Assembly (NCBI RefSeq): GCF_001513975.1 | Contig: NZ_KQ947984.1 | Coordinates: 820,226 to 884,225 of the forward strand | Length of the DNA stretch: 64,000 nt | Direction of reading: 5' to 3' | Source of the DNA: Streptomyces curacoi | GTDB lineage: Bacteria > Actinomycetota > Actinomycetes > Streptomycetales > Streptomycetaceae | Part shown: piece after piece, positions 34,546 to 43,900 of the stretch | How positions within the stretch are numbered: the stretch's first letter is position 1 | How the letters are laid out: every line of letters starts with the position of its first letter | Notes under the pieces: generated by a model | What the model saw: only the letters and a program-made list of their open reading frames with translations | Database searches by the model: none | Told to the model about the DNA's origin: nothing | Translations under genes and position numbers: made by a program

Positions 34546-34698
34546 CTTGTCTCCTCGGTTCGGAAACTGGGTGCTCTTGCGGTCGGGCGAACAGTCGGGC
34601 GAAGCAGCAGGGGTGCCGCCAGGTACTCCCGCGCCAGTACACGGGGTTACTCCCCCGGTCAGACGTCCTCGTCCTGCCCGCCCGGCACGGTGTGGTGC

Positions 34699-35268
34699 AT
34701 GTCTTCCACCTCGTCCTCCACCACCAGGAAGCTGAGCCGTCCCGCACGCCGGGCCTTCCTCGTCGTCCATGTCACCGCCTCCGCGAGCTGGCTCGGGCTC
34801 ACGCTCGGGCTGCTGGCGCTCGGGATCACCGCGGCCACCACCGGGTCCGCGGTGACCGTGGGGGCGTCCGTGCGGGCCATGAAGCTGTTCGCCGACTGGC
34901 TGCTGCCGCCCGTCGCCTTCCTCACGCTGGTCGGCGGGCTCGTGCTGGCCCTGGGCACGCAGTGGGGGCTGGCGCGGCACCGGTGGGTCTGCGTCAAGTT
35001 CTGGATGACCCTCGCCACGACCACCGCCACGGTCTTCGCCCTGCGCCCCGGCGTGAATTCCGCGGTCGCGGCCGTCGCCGCGGGCGGGCCGCTGCCCGAC
35101 GCCGGTGACGTGCTGTTCGGGCCGGTCGTGTCGCTGTCCGCGTACGTCTTCATGACGGTGATCTCGGTCCTGAAGCCCTGGGGCCCGACGCGGCGCGGCC
35201 GGCGCCTGCGCACCGCGTCCGCCCGCCCGCGAGTCGGCGACTCCGCACCCACCCGCCAGCCGGCATGA
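34699..35268 (+). CDS. Integral membrane protein (DUF2269-like)
   Basis: 189 residues with four predicted helices: AFLVVHVTASASWLGLTLGL, then one around residues 75-95 (LLPPVAFLTLVGGLVLAL), WVCVKFWMTLATTTATVFAL and a last one around LSAYVFMTVISVL. The HVxxSxxWLG start resembles DUF2269-type membrane proteins with a conserved helix-1 histidine. The C-terminal 25 residues are basic. The start is ATG 34699 or GTG 34690. No functional partner is evident; it diverges from the DUF1579-like gene. Confidence 0.7.
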   Translation: MSSTSSSTTRKLSRPARRAFLVVHVTASASWLGLTLGLLALGITAATTGSAVTVGASVRAMKLFADWLLPPVAFLTLVGGLVLALGTQWGLARHRWVCVKFWMTLATTTATVFALRPGVNSAVAAVAAGGPLPDAGDVLFGPVVSLSAYVFMTVISVLKPWGPTRRGRRLRTASARPRVGDSAPTRQPA

Positions 35269-35301
35269 CCCGCTCCACGGCAGCGCTGGCAGGATGCGCG
35301 C

Positions 35302-35590
35302 ATGAGGGGAACGGGAGCCGCCATGAGCGCGAGAGCCGGCTACGGCACCCAGCCGGAAGCGATCGCCGCCCTCGTGCACGCCGTCGGCGAGGCGGCGGTC
35401 GTCGTCCTCTCGTACGACGAGGATCGGACGGTCGCCGCGCTGGGCCTCGATCGGTTCGCCACCATGGGGTCGACTCGTCTGGACTGGCGGGGAGTCGAGG
35501 TGGTCGAGCGTTACTCCGCCTTCGACGGCGCCCAGTTTCCCGGCGTGCGCCGCCAGCAGCTCGGCCGTGTGCCCCCGCACCCAACCGGGG
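35302..35590 (+). pseudogene. 5-prime fragment of an unidentified gene, out of frame with the following protease
   Basis: From ATG 35302 or 35323 a convincing coding frame (AAVVVLSYDEDRTVAALG, RFATMGSTRLDWRGVEVVER) runs about 85 codons and then loses coding character near 35570. Just there the frame of a metalloprotease begins without a start codon or signal peptide. This looks like a deletion or fusion junction joining the beginning of one gene to the end of another. Confidence 0.55.
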
Positions 35591-36137
35591 CAGCGTCAAG
35601 CAGTTCGGAAAGTGGACGGCCGCCATGGTCGAGAGCGACGGCACCGGACACAACGCCTGGCCGTACACCACCGTCCCGGTCAACATCGTCGGCTGGGCCG
35701 TCAAGAACCGCGCCACCCTCCAGTGGACCGACAACTCCGTCGACATCTACACCGGCATCCTCGACGGCGGCGGTGCGCCGCAGTGCGCGCCCGACTGCGG
35801 CCGGTTCTTCCACCAGGACGGCGACTACTCCAGGTGCCCGGGCGGTGCCGCCCGCCACTACGACCAGTCCCTCTGGCTGACGAAGGGGTTCCAGGGCGGT
35901 GACTGGGGGCAGCGGGTCGGGCAGGAGTACTTCACCTCCGCGCTCGGCCAGGAGAACATCCATATCTACCTGCACGAAGTCGGCCACACCTTCGGCCTCG
36001 ACGACTTCTACGACTGGACCCCGACCGGCCAGTGCTGCTTCCTCATGAAGGCCGGATCGGCCGACCGGATCACCGAGTTCGACCAGTGGATGTTCCGGGA
36101 CTTCTGGCGCCATCTGAAGAGCCGTTACGGCCTCTGA
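35568..36137 (+). pseudogene. Truncated zinc metalloprotease (metzincin-like), N-terminus missing
   Basis: About 185 residues of a protease: VKQFGKWTAAMVESDGTGHN, YTTVPVNIVGWAVKNRATLQ, CAPDCGRFFHQDGDYS and the zinc site IYLHEVGHTFGLDDFYDW (HExxHxxGxxD). Related Streptomyces secreted proteins are longer and begin with a signal peptide, which is absent here; the frame enters from non-coding sequence. Either the gene is decayed or a frameshift near 35570-35590 breaks it. The active-site residues themselves are intact, so decay is recent or a sequencing error is possible. Confidence 0.6.
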
Positions 36138-36164
36138 TACGGCCTCTGAGCCGCCTGCTGGCAT

Positions 36165-37409
36165 TTATCGGGGCGTCTCGCCCAGCACCCCCCGCAACCG
36201 CTGGGCCCGCAGCACCAGCTCCAGTTCGAACCGCCGGTCCGGGTCGTCCATCTCGTCGCCCCACAGCTCCCGGATCTGCCGCAGCCGGTAGCGGACCGTC
36301 TGGGGATGCACCCCCAGGCGGGCCGCCACCTCCGGCGCCCCGCCCCTGGTCTCCAGCCACGCCAGTAACGTCTCCGCGAGCCGCCGGCCGTGCGTGGGAC
36401 CGCAGTGCTCCAGCGGTGCCAGGCATCTCACCGCCAGGTCGTCGATCAGCTCCTCGGGCTGCAGCAGCACCAGCGCCTCGGTGTGCTCGGTGCAGTACAG
36501 GACGTCGCCGGCCGGCAGCAGCCCCCGTTCCATCAGGTGTACGGCGGCCTCGGCCCAGCGCAGCGACTTCGCCGCGTCGGCCAGCGGGACCGGGGGGCCG
36601 ATCGCGCCCGCCCAGCCGGTCAGTGCCCGGTGCAGCAGTTCGGGGCGGCCGGCGGCGTCCGGCTCGGGGACGACCATGCGCGGCTGCTCGTACTCCATGT
36701 CGAGCAGCACCCCCTGCCCGACCGCCGGTGCCACCGCCTCCCGCGCCGGGCGCAGCAGCACGCCGACGGCGACCTTCTCGGGCAGCGGCCAGCCGATCCG
36801 GGCCGCCCGCTCCGACAGGGCGTCGGCCGGATCACCCCGGTGGTGTTGGGCCAGCAGCAGCTCCATCAGACGGCGTTGGAGGCGTAACCGCTCGCCGGCC
36901 TGCCGCGCCGCCGCCTCGGCGTAGCCGCGCACGGACTGGTCGACCAGGCCGTCCAGGTACTCGTAACCGGCGTCCACCAGCTCGTACATCGCGGGCGGCG
37001 GAATGTCGACGCGCTGGCCGATCTCGGCGAAGCGGCGCCAGGCCAGCCGTACGCCCATGCGGTAGATCGCCTGGAGGGAGTCGAGGGAGCGACCGTGCAG
37101 GCCCTCGCCGCGGCCGAACTCCTGGAAGACGCCCGGTGGGACCGTCGGGCGGCCCTCCGACGTCTCCAGGTGCTGGACGAAGACCTCGATGGCGCGCCGT
37201 ATGCCGACCAGGGCCATCGGCTCGCCCGACTCGTCGAGGACGACGGGCAGATGCGGGTACTCGCGGCGGATCTCGCGCAGGATCTCCTCGGCGAGGTCGG
37301 GGGCCTCCGCCATGGCCAGCGCGGCGAAGCGGCGGACCTGGAAGCGGGGCACGTCGCGCCAGGCCGAGCGGGTGGCGGCGGGAGAGGCAGTGGAGCGGGT
37401 GACGGCCAC
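36165..37409 (-). CDS. PucR/CdaR-type transcriptional regulator
   Basis: 414 residues from GTG 37409, selected because GGGGAG lies six bases before it; a TTG at 37415 is too close to that site. The N-terminal region is helical (QAIYRMGVRLAWRRFAEIGQ). The C-terminal PucR helix-turn-helix is at about 355-405: APEVAARLGVHPQTVRYRL then RRFELELVLRAQRL. Such regulators respond to small molecules and often control purine or sugar-acid catabolism. The target is not evident from the neighbours. It is coupled to the small membrane-protein gene upstream. Confidence 0.9.
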   Translation of the reverse strand: MAVTRSTASPAATRSAWRDVPRFQVRRFAALAMAEAPDLAEEILREIRREYPHLPVVLDESGEPMALVGIRRAIEVFVQHLETSEGRPTVPPGVFQEFGRGEGLHGRSLDSLQAIYRMGVRLAWRRFAEIGQRVDIPPPAMYELVDAGYEYLDGLVDQSVRGYAEAAARQAGERLRLQRRLMELLLAQHHRGDPADALSERAARIGWPLPEKVAVGVLLRPAREAVAPAVGQGVLLDMEYEQPRMVVPEPDAAGRPELLHRALTGWAGAIGPPVPLADAAKSLRWAEAAVHLMERGLLPAGDVLYCTEHTEALVLLQPEELIDDLAVRCLAPLEHCGPTHGRRLAETLLAWLETRGGAPEVAARLGVHPQTVRYRLRQIRELWGDEMDDPDRRFELELVLRAQRLRGVLGETPR

Positions 37410-37411
37410 GG

Positions 37412-37564
37412 TCAACTCCCCTGGCCTGCTTGCTCGTATGTGATCAAGGGTGTGTTGGGCTGGTCGGGCGTCGCTTCCAGCAGCGCGACGACGCCGAGCG
37501 CGGCGCCCACCGCGAGTACGGCGGCGAGCACGACGGTCAGCGCGGCGGCGAGCAGTCTGGACAT
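37412..37564 (-). CDS. Small single-pass membrane protein (DUF2613-like)
   Basis: 50 residues: a single hydrophobic helix (LLAAALTVVLAAVLAVGAAL) followed by the extracytoplasmic tail TPDQPNTPLITYEQ. This matches the short DUF2613-type membrane proteins of actinobacteria; function unknown. Its stop abuts the start of the PucR gene, so the two form one unit. Confidence 0.7.
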   Translation of the reverse strand: MSRLLAAALTVVLAAVLAVGAALGVVALLEATPDQPNTPLITYEQAGQGS

Positions 37565-37800
37565 CGCAGGGTCAGCCTCTCTCATCCGGAGGTCCCGGAA
37601 GTCCCGGAGGTCGTCCCCACCCCGTGACACAAGCGCGATCCCAACCCCTGCCTGTCGGCCCAGTCTCGACAAGCTGTGACAGTCCGTCAAGACATTGACA
37701 CTCCGTCAATGGACGCCTACGGTTCCCGGCCCAAGAACGGCCAGGCAACGACCGTGCACCGAACGTGCCTCGACCATGCGTCAACCCCCAGGAGTGCCGG

Positions 37801-38787
37801 ATGCGCCGTACAGCCTCACCTCTCTCGTTGATCCTGCTGGGCCTCGGCACATTTCTGCTGGTACTGGCGCCCATGCTCGCCTGGTACGTGACCCCGCGTG
37901 CCGCCGTGAACCCCATCGACATCGACACCACCGCCGTCTACAAGGGCACCGGGAGTGTCTTCGACACCGACAAGATCGAGACCGTGCCGGACCAGGAGAT
38001 CACCGTCACCCAGCGGGTGCGGGGCAATGTGGCGGAAAGTGAGCGCAGCGGTGACGCCGTCTGGGACGTGATCACCACCGTCGACACCGACAAGTCACTG
38101 CCGGCCGCCGACCCGCACGACGCCCTCGACTTCACCCCGCACCGCTGGGTCATGGACCGGAAGACCACCAGGCCGGTGCACTGCTGCGGGGAGAGCCCGT
38201 ACATCGAGGGCGAGGCCTATCTGAAGTTCCCCTTCGACGTGCAGAAACGCTCCTACCAGTGGTGGGACAACACCGGCGGCACGACGGTCACCATGCGCTA
38301 CGACGGCACCGAGAAGATCCAGGGATACACGGGCTACCGGTTCACCGCCACGGTCGCGCCCCGCAAGGTCGGCACCCGGCTCGTCCCCGGCAGCATCGTC
38401 GACCAGCCGAACCGGCCGCAGGTACTGGCCGAGGAGTGGTACTCCAACCATGGCTTCAAGCTGGTCGTGGACCAGCGCACCGGCCGGGTGATCTACGCGC
38501 AGACCGGTCCGCGCCGCACCCTGCGGGCGCCCGGCGCCGACAAGGACGCGGCGGTGCTGCTGGACAGCGAGAAGATCGCGTTCACCACGGCCACCCAGCA
38601 GGAGGCCGTGCGGCAGGCGAAGCGGGACAGCGGTCTGCTGCGCATGGTGGGCGAGACGCTGCCGGCCGGGGCGGCTGTGGCGGGATTCGTGCTTGCGGTG
38701 GTGGGTGGCGTTTTGGTGATACGAGGGCGTAAGCACCCGGAATCGCCCGGTACGGTCGCTACGCCCCAGCCGTCGCTCACAATGTGA
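37801..38787 (+). CDS. DUF3068 membrane-anchored protein
   Basis: 328 residues from ATG 37801 with AGGAG upstream. One N-terminal helix (LSLILLGLGTFLLVLAPML) and one near the C-terminus (AAVAGFVLAVVGGVLVI) flank a large extracytoplasmic beta-rich domain with FTPHRWVMDRKTTRPVHCCG and YKGTGSVFDTD. This is the DUF3068/PorA-like layout of high-GC Gram-positives. It lies directly upstream of an AftD-containing glycan operon, so a role at the cell envelope is reasonable, but it is a separate transcription unit (218-base gap). Confidence 0.85.
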   Translation: MRRTASPLSLILLGLGTFLLVLAPMLAWYVTPRAAVNPIDIDTTAVYKGTGSVFDTDKIETVPDQEITVTQRVRGNVAESERSGDAVWDVITTVDTDKSLPAADPHDALDFTPHRWVMDRKTTRPVHCCGESPYIEGEAYLKFPFDVQKRSYQWWDNTGGTTVTMRYDGTEKIQGYTGYRFTATVAPRKVGTRLVPGSIVDQPNRPQVLAEEWYSNHGFKLVVDQRTGRVIYAQTGPRRTLRAPGADKDAAVLLDSEKIAFTTATQQEAVRQAKRDSGLLRMVGETLPAGAAVAGFVLAVVGGVLVIRGRKHPESPGTVATPQPSLTM

Positions 38788-39005
38788 CGTGACGTCAGCT
38801 CTAATAAAGCCGGAAATTGTCACGCCGGTGAGTAGCCGTGGCGAACGGCGGGGCGAAAACTGTCCAACCCCACCCGGACACAGCCTGTCCACACCCCCCG
38901 CATGACGACCGTAAGAGGACCAGGAACCACCGAATCCCCCCACAGGAACCCAAACCCTCCCTCCCCCACACTGAGTTCCGCACCCTGAGACGAGTTGGAG
39001 CACCC

Positions 39006-40157
39006 ATGCCCCAGCACGTGCCTTCCCGGCTGCCCGCCACCCTCCCCTGGGCGTCGCAGCAGCACCCTCCGGCGCTCCCCCCACATCCTCGCCGAATCGT
39101 TTTTCTCGCCCATCGTGACCTGGGCAATCAGTCCGCCGGCGGCTCCGAGCTGCTGGTCGACCGGCTCGCCGACGGGCTCACCCGCCTCGGCCACCAGGTC
39201 ACCCTGCTGTGCGGCGGCCCGGCGTCCTACCGTGACTACCGGGTCGTGTCGGCCGGTGGTCCCTACGGCCACTATCTGCGCGCCCGGTCCGCCTTCGCCC
39301 GTCAGGTCGGCGACTGCGATCTGCTGGTCGAGGTCTGCAACGGGATGCCGTACTTCGCCCCGCTGTGGCATCGCGGACCGACCCTGTGCCTGGTCAACCA
39401 TGTGCACACCGATCTGTGGTCGATGCGGTACGGCGGCGCCCTGGCCCCGGCTGCGCGTCTCGGGCGAAGACTGGAGCACTGGGCGCTGACCGGTGCGCAG
39501 CACCGGAGTCTGCTGGTCGCCGTGTCTCCGTCCACGGCGCACGCGCTGCGGGCGATCGGGGTCGAGCGGGACCGTATTCGCGTTGTGCACAACGGTGTCG
39601 AGGAGCCCGGACCCCTGGGCGACCGCTCGCCCGAGCCGCTGTTCGTCGCCGTCGGACGGCTTGTCGAGTACAAGCGGATCGATCTGCTGCTGCGGCTGTG
39701 GGAGCGGGTGCGGCCGGTCACCGGTGGGCGGCTGGTCATCGTCGGGGACGGGCCCGAGCGGGCGTCCCTGGAGCGACTCGCCGGTCCTGGCGTCGAGTTC
39801 GTCGGCCATGTGTCGGAGGCGGAGAAGCACCGGCTGCTGTGTGCGGCGTGGCTGCTGCTTCATCCCTCGGCCGTGGAGGGGTGGGGGCTCGTCGTCACCG
39901 AGGCCGCCACGCGGGAGACGCCGACCATTGCCTTTGATGTGCCTGGGCTGCGGGATTCCGTCGTGGACGGGGAGACCGGGGTGCTTGCGCAAGGGGAGTC
40001 GTCGTTTGCCGCTGCCTGGTGCACGCTCGCGTTGTCCGGGCATCGGCGGGAGTTGATGGGGAAGGCGGCGCGTGATCGGGCCGCGCGGTATCGGTGGGAT
40101 CGGACGGTGCGGCAGTTCCGGGCGGTGGCCTCTGAGGCGGTGAGGGGCGCGATATGA
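39006..40157 (+). CDS. Glycosyltransferase family 4
   Basis: 383 residues, GT-B fold. The N-terminal half has IVFLAHRDLGNQSAGGSELL; the C-terminal half has the GT4 nucleotide-sugar site: FVAVGRLVEYKRIDLLLRL (GRL and lysine), VIVGDGPER, HPSAVEGWGLVVTEAA with the EGWG...E motif (a variant of EGFG...E), and FDVPGLRDSV. It adds a sugar to a lipid or glycan on the cytoplasmic side. First gene of a run of coupled genes to about 49520; the ATG follows GGAG by seven bases, and its stop overlaps the next start. Confidence 0.92.
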   Translation: MPQHVPSRLPATLPWASQQHPPALPPHPRRIVFLAHRDLGNQSAGGSELLVDRLADGLTRLGHQVTLLCGGPASYRDYRVVSAGGPYGHYLRARSAFARQVGDCDLLVEVCNGMPYFAPLWHRGPTLCLVNHVHTDLWSMRYGGALAPAARLGRRLEHWALTGAQHRSLLVAVSPSTAHALRAIGVERDRIRVVHNGVEEPGPLGDRSPEPLFVAVGRLVEYKRIDLLLRLWERVRPVTGGRLVIVGDGPERASLERLAGPGVEFVGHVSEAEKHRLLCAAWLLLHPSAVEGWGLVVTEAATRETPTIAFDVPGLRDSVVDGETGVLAQGESSFAAAWCTLALSGHRRELMGKAARDRAARYRWDRTVRQFRAVASEAVRGAI

Positions 40158-40987
40158 CGCCTATTCGCCGTAGGGGTAAGGCCGTCTCGCGTGTGCCGGG
40201 TCGTCGTGGCTGGTCGCGCAGTTCCCCGCGCCCCTTCAGCGGCATATCAGCACCCGGGGCTGTAAAGGACCCCTCGTTTCGGCGGTCGCTGGCCCTCTTC
40301 CGTGCGTTCATGCATGAGCAGGACGACCCCGAAGCCTGCTACTCACTCCTCGCCCGCGATGCCGCCGACCAGGTCGAGGCCTACGACGGGCCCGTCGCCG
40401 GCCGTACCGTCGTCGACGTCGGAGGTGGCAGCGGGTACTTCACCGAGGAGTTCCGGCGGCGTGGTGCGCAGGCCTATCTCTTCGAGCCGGACATGGGGGA
40501 GCTCGGTGAGAAGCCGCCCGAGGGGGCCGTGATCGCCGACGGGTATCTGCTGCCCCTGTGCGACGGCGTCGCCGACGTCACCTTCTCCTCCAACGTGCTG
40601 GAGCACGTCGCCGATCCGCAGACCTTCCTCAGTGAGCTGGCCCGGGTGACCCGGCCCGGCGGGCTGATCTACGTGTCGTTCACCAACTGGCTGTCCCCCT
40701 GGGGCGGTCACGAGTGGGCGCCCTGGCACTACCTCGGCGCCGAGCGGGCCCGTGCCCGCTACCGGCGGCGTACCGGGCGGCCCGCCAAGCACACCCTCGG
40801 CGAGAACCTCTTCGCCGTGCACATCGGCGCCACCCTGCGGCAGGTCCGCGCCCGCGACGACGTGGAGATCGTCTCGGCGCGCTCCCGCTACTGGCCGTTC
40901 CTCGCGGAAGCCGTCGTGAAGGCGCCGGGCCTACGCGAGTTCGCCACCTGGAACCTCCTCCTCATCCTCAGGCGGTGTCCACCATGA
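40154..40987 (+). CDS. SAM-dependent methyltransferase (class I)
   Basis: 277 residues. SAM-binding motif I is RTVVDVGGGSGYFTEEF (about residues 83-99), the acidic motif is AYLFEPDMGEL, and the post-I motif is VTFSSNVLEHVADPQTFL, then TRPGGLIYVSFTNW. It likely methylates the sugar or lipid made by the neighbouring transferase. The first 40 residues are not part of the fold: bases 40202-40244 are a dispersed repeat translated in frame. The 4-base overlaps on both sides still support the ATG at 40154. Confidence 0.85.
   Translation: MTPIRRRGKAVSRVPGRRGWSRSSPRPFSGISAPGAVKDPSFRRSLALFRAFMHEQDDPEACYSLLARDAADQVEAYDGPVAGRTVVDVGGGSGYFTEEFRRRGAQAYLFEPDMGELGEKPPEGAVIADGYLLPLCDGVADVTFSSNVLEHVADPQTFLSELARVTRPGGLIYVSFTNWLSPWGGHEWAPWHYLGAERARARYRRRTGRPAKHTLGENLFAVHIGATLRQVRARDDVEIVSARSRYWPFLAEAVVKAPGLREFATWNLLLILRRCPP
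40202..40244. repeat. Dispersed Streptomyces repeat inside the methyltransferase 5-prime end
   Basis: GGCTGGTCGCGCAGTTCCCC followed by GCGCCCCTTCAGCGGCAT matches a sequence very common between Streptomyces genes. Here it lies inside the reading frame and adds about 14 codons without breaking it. Confidence 0.6.
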
Positions 40988-43900
40988 CGACGACCACGGT
41001 CCAGGCTCCTCCCCCGGCAGCCGTGCCCACTCCGGCGCCCGCCTCGGGCCCGCCGGAGGGGCCGCGGTCGCGGCGCTGGCTGCTGGGGTTCTGGGCCGTG
41101 GTGTTCGTGCTGTTGCTGGCGGTGCAGCCGGGGCGGCAGACGTTCGACACCAAGCTGGGTGTGACCGTCGATCCGGGCCGGTTCCTGTCCGACCTCGGGC
41201 AGTTGTGGTCCGACCAGGGCAGTTTCGGCGGGATCCAGAACCAGTACTCGGGCTATCTGTGGCCGATGCTGCCGTTCTACTGGCTGGCCGACGCCGTACG
41301 GCTGCCGGTGTGGCTGGCGGAGCGGTTGTGGCTGTCGCTGATCGTGTCGGTGGCGTTCTGGGGTGCGTTGCGGCTGGCCGAGCGGCTGCGGGTGGGGAAC
41401 GGGAGGTCGCGGCTGGTGGCGGCCGTCGCGTATGCGCTGTGGCCCGTCTTCACCATCGTCGTGGGGTCCACGTCGGCTGCCGCGCTGCCGGGTGCCTTCC
41501 TGCCGTGGGTGCTGCTGCCGCTGACCGACGAGCGGTACGCGGCGCGGGTCGCCGCTCTGCGCTCGGCGCTGGTCATCCCCTTCATGGGCGGCGTCAACGC
41601 GGCCTCCACGCTGGCCTCGCTGCTCCCGGTCGGGCTGTATCTCCTCTCCCGTCCGCCCGGGCCACGGCAGCGGAAGCTGATCGGGTGGTGGGTGCCGGGG
41701 GTGTTCCTGGCGACCGCCTGGTGGGTGATCCCGCTTCTGCTGCTCGGCGCGTACGGCGAGAACTTCCTTCCCTACGTGGAGAGTTCGCAGACCACGACCG
41801 AGACCATGGCGGCCACGGAGGCACTGCGCGGCGCCGGGAACTGGGTCGCCTATCTGCATTTCGGGGAGGCCTGGCTGCCGGCCGGCTGGACCGTCGCCTC
41901 GTCGGTGATCGTGATCGTCTGCTCGGCGCTCGCGGCCGGGCTGGGACTCGCGGGACTGGCCCGGCGGGACATGCCGGAGCGGCGGTGGCTGGTGCTGACC
42001 GTGGTGACGGTCGCGCTGATCCTGCTCGCCGGGTACGGCGGGGCGTTCGGCGCGCCCTTCCACGGGGTCGTGCAGGACTGGCTGGACGGCGGTCTCGTGC
42101 CGTTCCGGAACATCTACAAGTTCCAGACGGGGCTCGCCCTGGCGCTGGTGCTGGGCCTCGCCCATCTGGTGGGCGTGGCCGCCGAGGCGCGCGGGGCGCG
42201 GCCGGTGCGGGGGCGGCGGTTCGCGCCGCTGATCGCGGCGGTGCTGGTGCTGCCGGGGCTGATGTGGCCGTACCTCAACGGCTCGATCCTCAACCCCGGT
42301 TCGTTCAAGGAGATCCCCAAGTACTGGCAGGCCACTGCCGACTGGATGGAGAAGTACTCCCCCGACGCCCGCGTCCTCGTCGTCCCGGCGACCGCGCACG
42401 GCATCTACACCTGGGGTTCCACCATCGACCAGCCCCTGGACGTCGTCGCCGACTCCCGCTGGGCGCAACGCGACTACATCCCCTTCGGCACCCCCGGCAA
42501 CCGGCGCGCCATGGACGCCGTCGAGCAGGCGCTGGTCAGCGGCGGCGAGGTGCCGGGGCTGGCGGACTATCTGAGCCGGGCGGGCATCCACTACGTCGTC
42601 GTCCGCAACGACCTCGACCCCGACCAGATCGGCCAGATCCCGACGACGACGGTGAAGCGGACCCTCGAACAGTCCGGGTACGAGCGGGTGACGGGCCTCG
42701 GGCCGGTCATGACCGGTGGGACGATCGCCCCGGGCACCCCGCTCCAGGTGGAGGGGCTGTATCCACGGCAGCGGGCGGTGGAGATCTACAAGCCGGTCAG
42801 CGAGGACGTGCCGCGCCCGCACCAGGCCGGGCTGCAGCCGGTGGCCGACACGGCCGTGGTGTCCGGCGGCCCGGAGGCGCTGCTGCCGCTGGCCTCCGAG
42901 CTGCGGGGCCGGGCCAGTGTGCTGACCGGCGACAACCATCCGGGGCTCGGCTCACCGCCGGTCCAGGTGGTCGGCGACGGGCTGCGGCGCGCGGACACGC
43001 GGTTCGGACTGGTCAACGCCAACACCTCGTACACGTACACCCGCGACGAGCGCAACGCGCCCGACGCCACCCAGGACGCGGGCGAGAAACCGCACCAGAT
43101 CCTGCCCACCACAGGACTCGACCACCAGACGGTGGCCGAGCTGCGCGGGGCGCGGTCGGTGACGGCGTCGTCGTACGGCAGCTGGCTCTTCCATCTCCCG
43201 CAGTTCGACCCGGTGAACGCCTTCGACGGCAACCCGGCCACGGCGTGGACCGAGGGCTCGGAGGGGTCGCCGGACGGGGAGTGGCTGCGGATCGCCTTCG
43301 CGGGCGGGTCGTACGACATGCCGTCGTCGTTCAAGGTGACGCCGCTGCCGCAGGAGGGCGTGCGGGAGGCGCCGACGCGGGTGCGGGTGGAGACGGAGAA
43401 GGGGGCGGTGAGCTCCTTCCTGCGGCCGGACGGGTCGACGCAGACCGTCAAAGCGCCGGCGGGCGCGACGGGTTGGATGAAGCTGACGATCACGGACTCC
43501 GTGTCCCGGCGGCCCGGTCTGACCGGCGCGGGGTTCTCGGAGATCGATCTGCCGGACGTGCGGGTGACCCGGCTGCTGAAGCTGCCCACCGACGCCGAGC
43601 GGTCCGGTGCCGCCGCCGACATCGTCTCCCTGTCCCGTACGGCCGACCCCACCGGGCTGTCGCCGACGGGCACGGAGGCGGGTCTGCACCGGCGCTTCAC
43701 GACGTCCACCGCGGGGACCTACGAGGTGCGGGCGAGCGCGGTGCCGGTGGCGGGTGAGGAGCTGGACAAGCTGCTGTACAAGGTGGCGCCGGACCAGCGC
43801 AACCAGATCGTCGCGACCGCCGACTCCACGGCACGGCTGGGCGCGGGGCTGTCGCCGCGCAACCTCACCGACGGCGATCTGACCACGGCGTGGATCGCGG

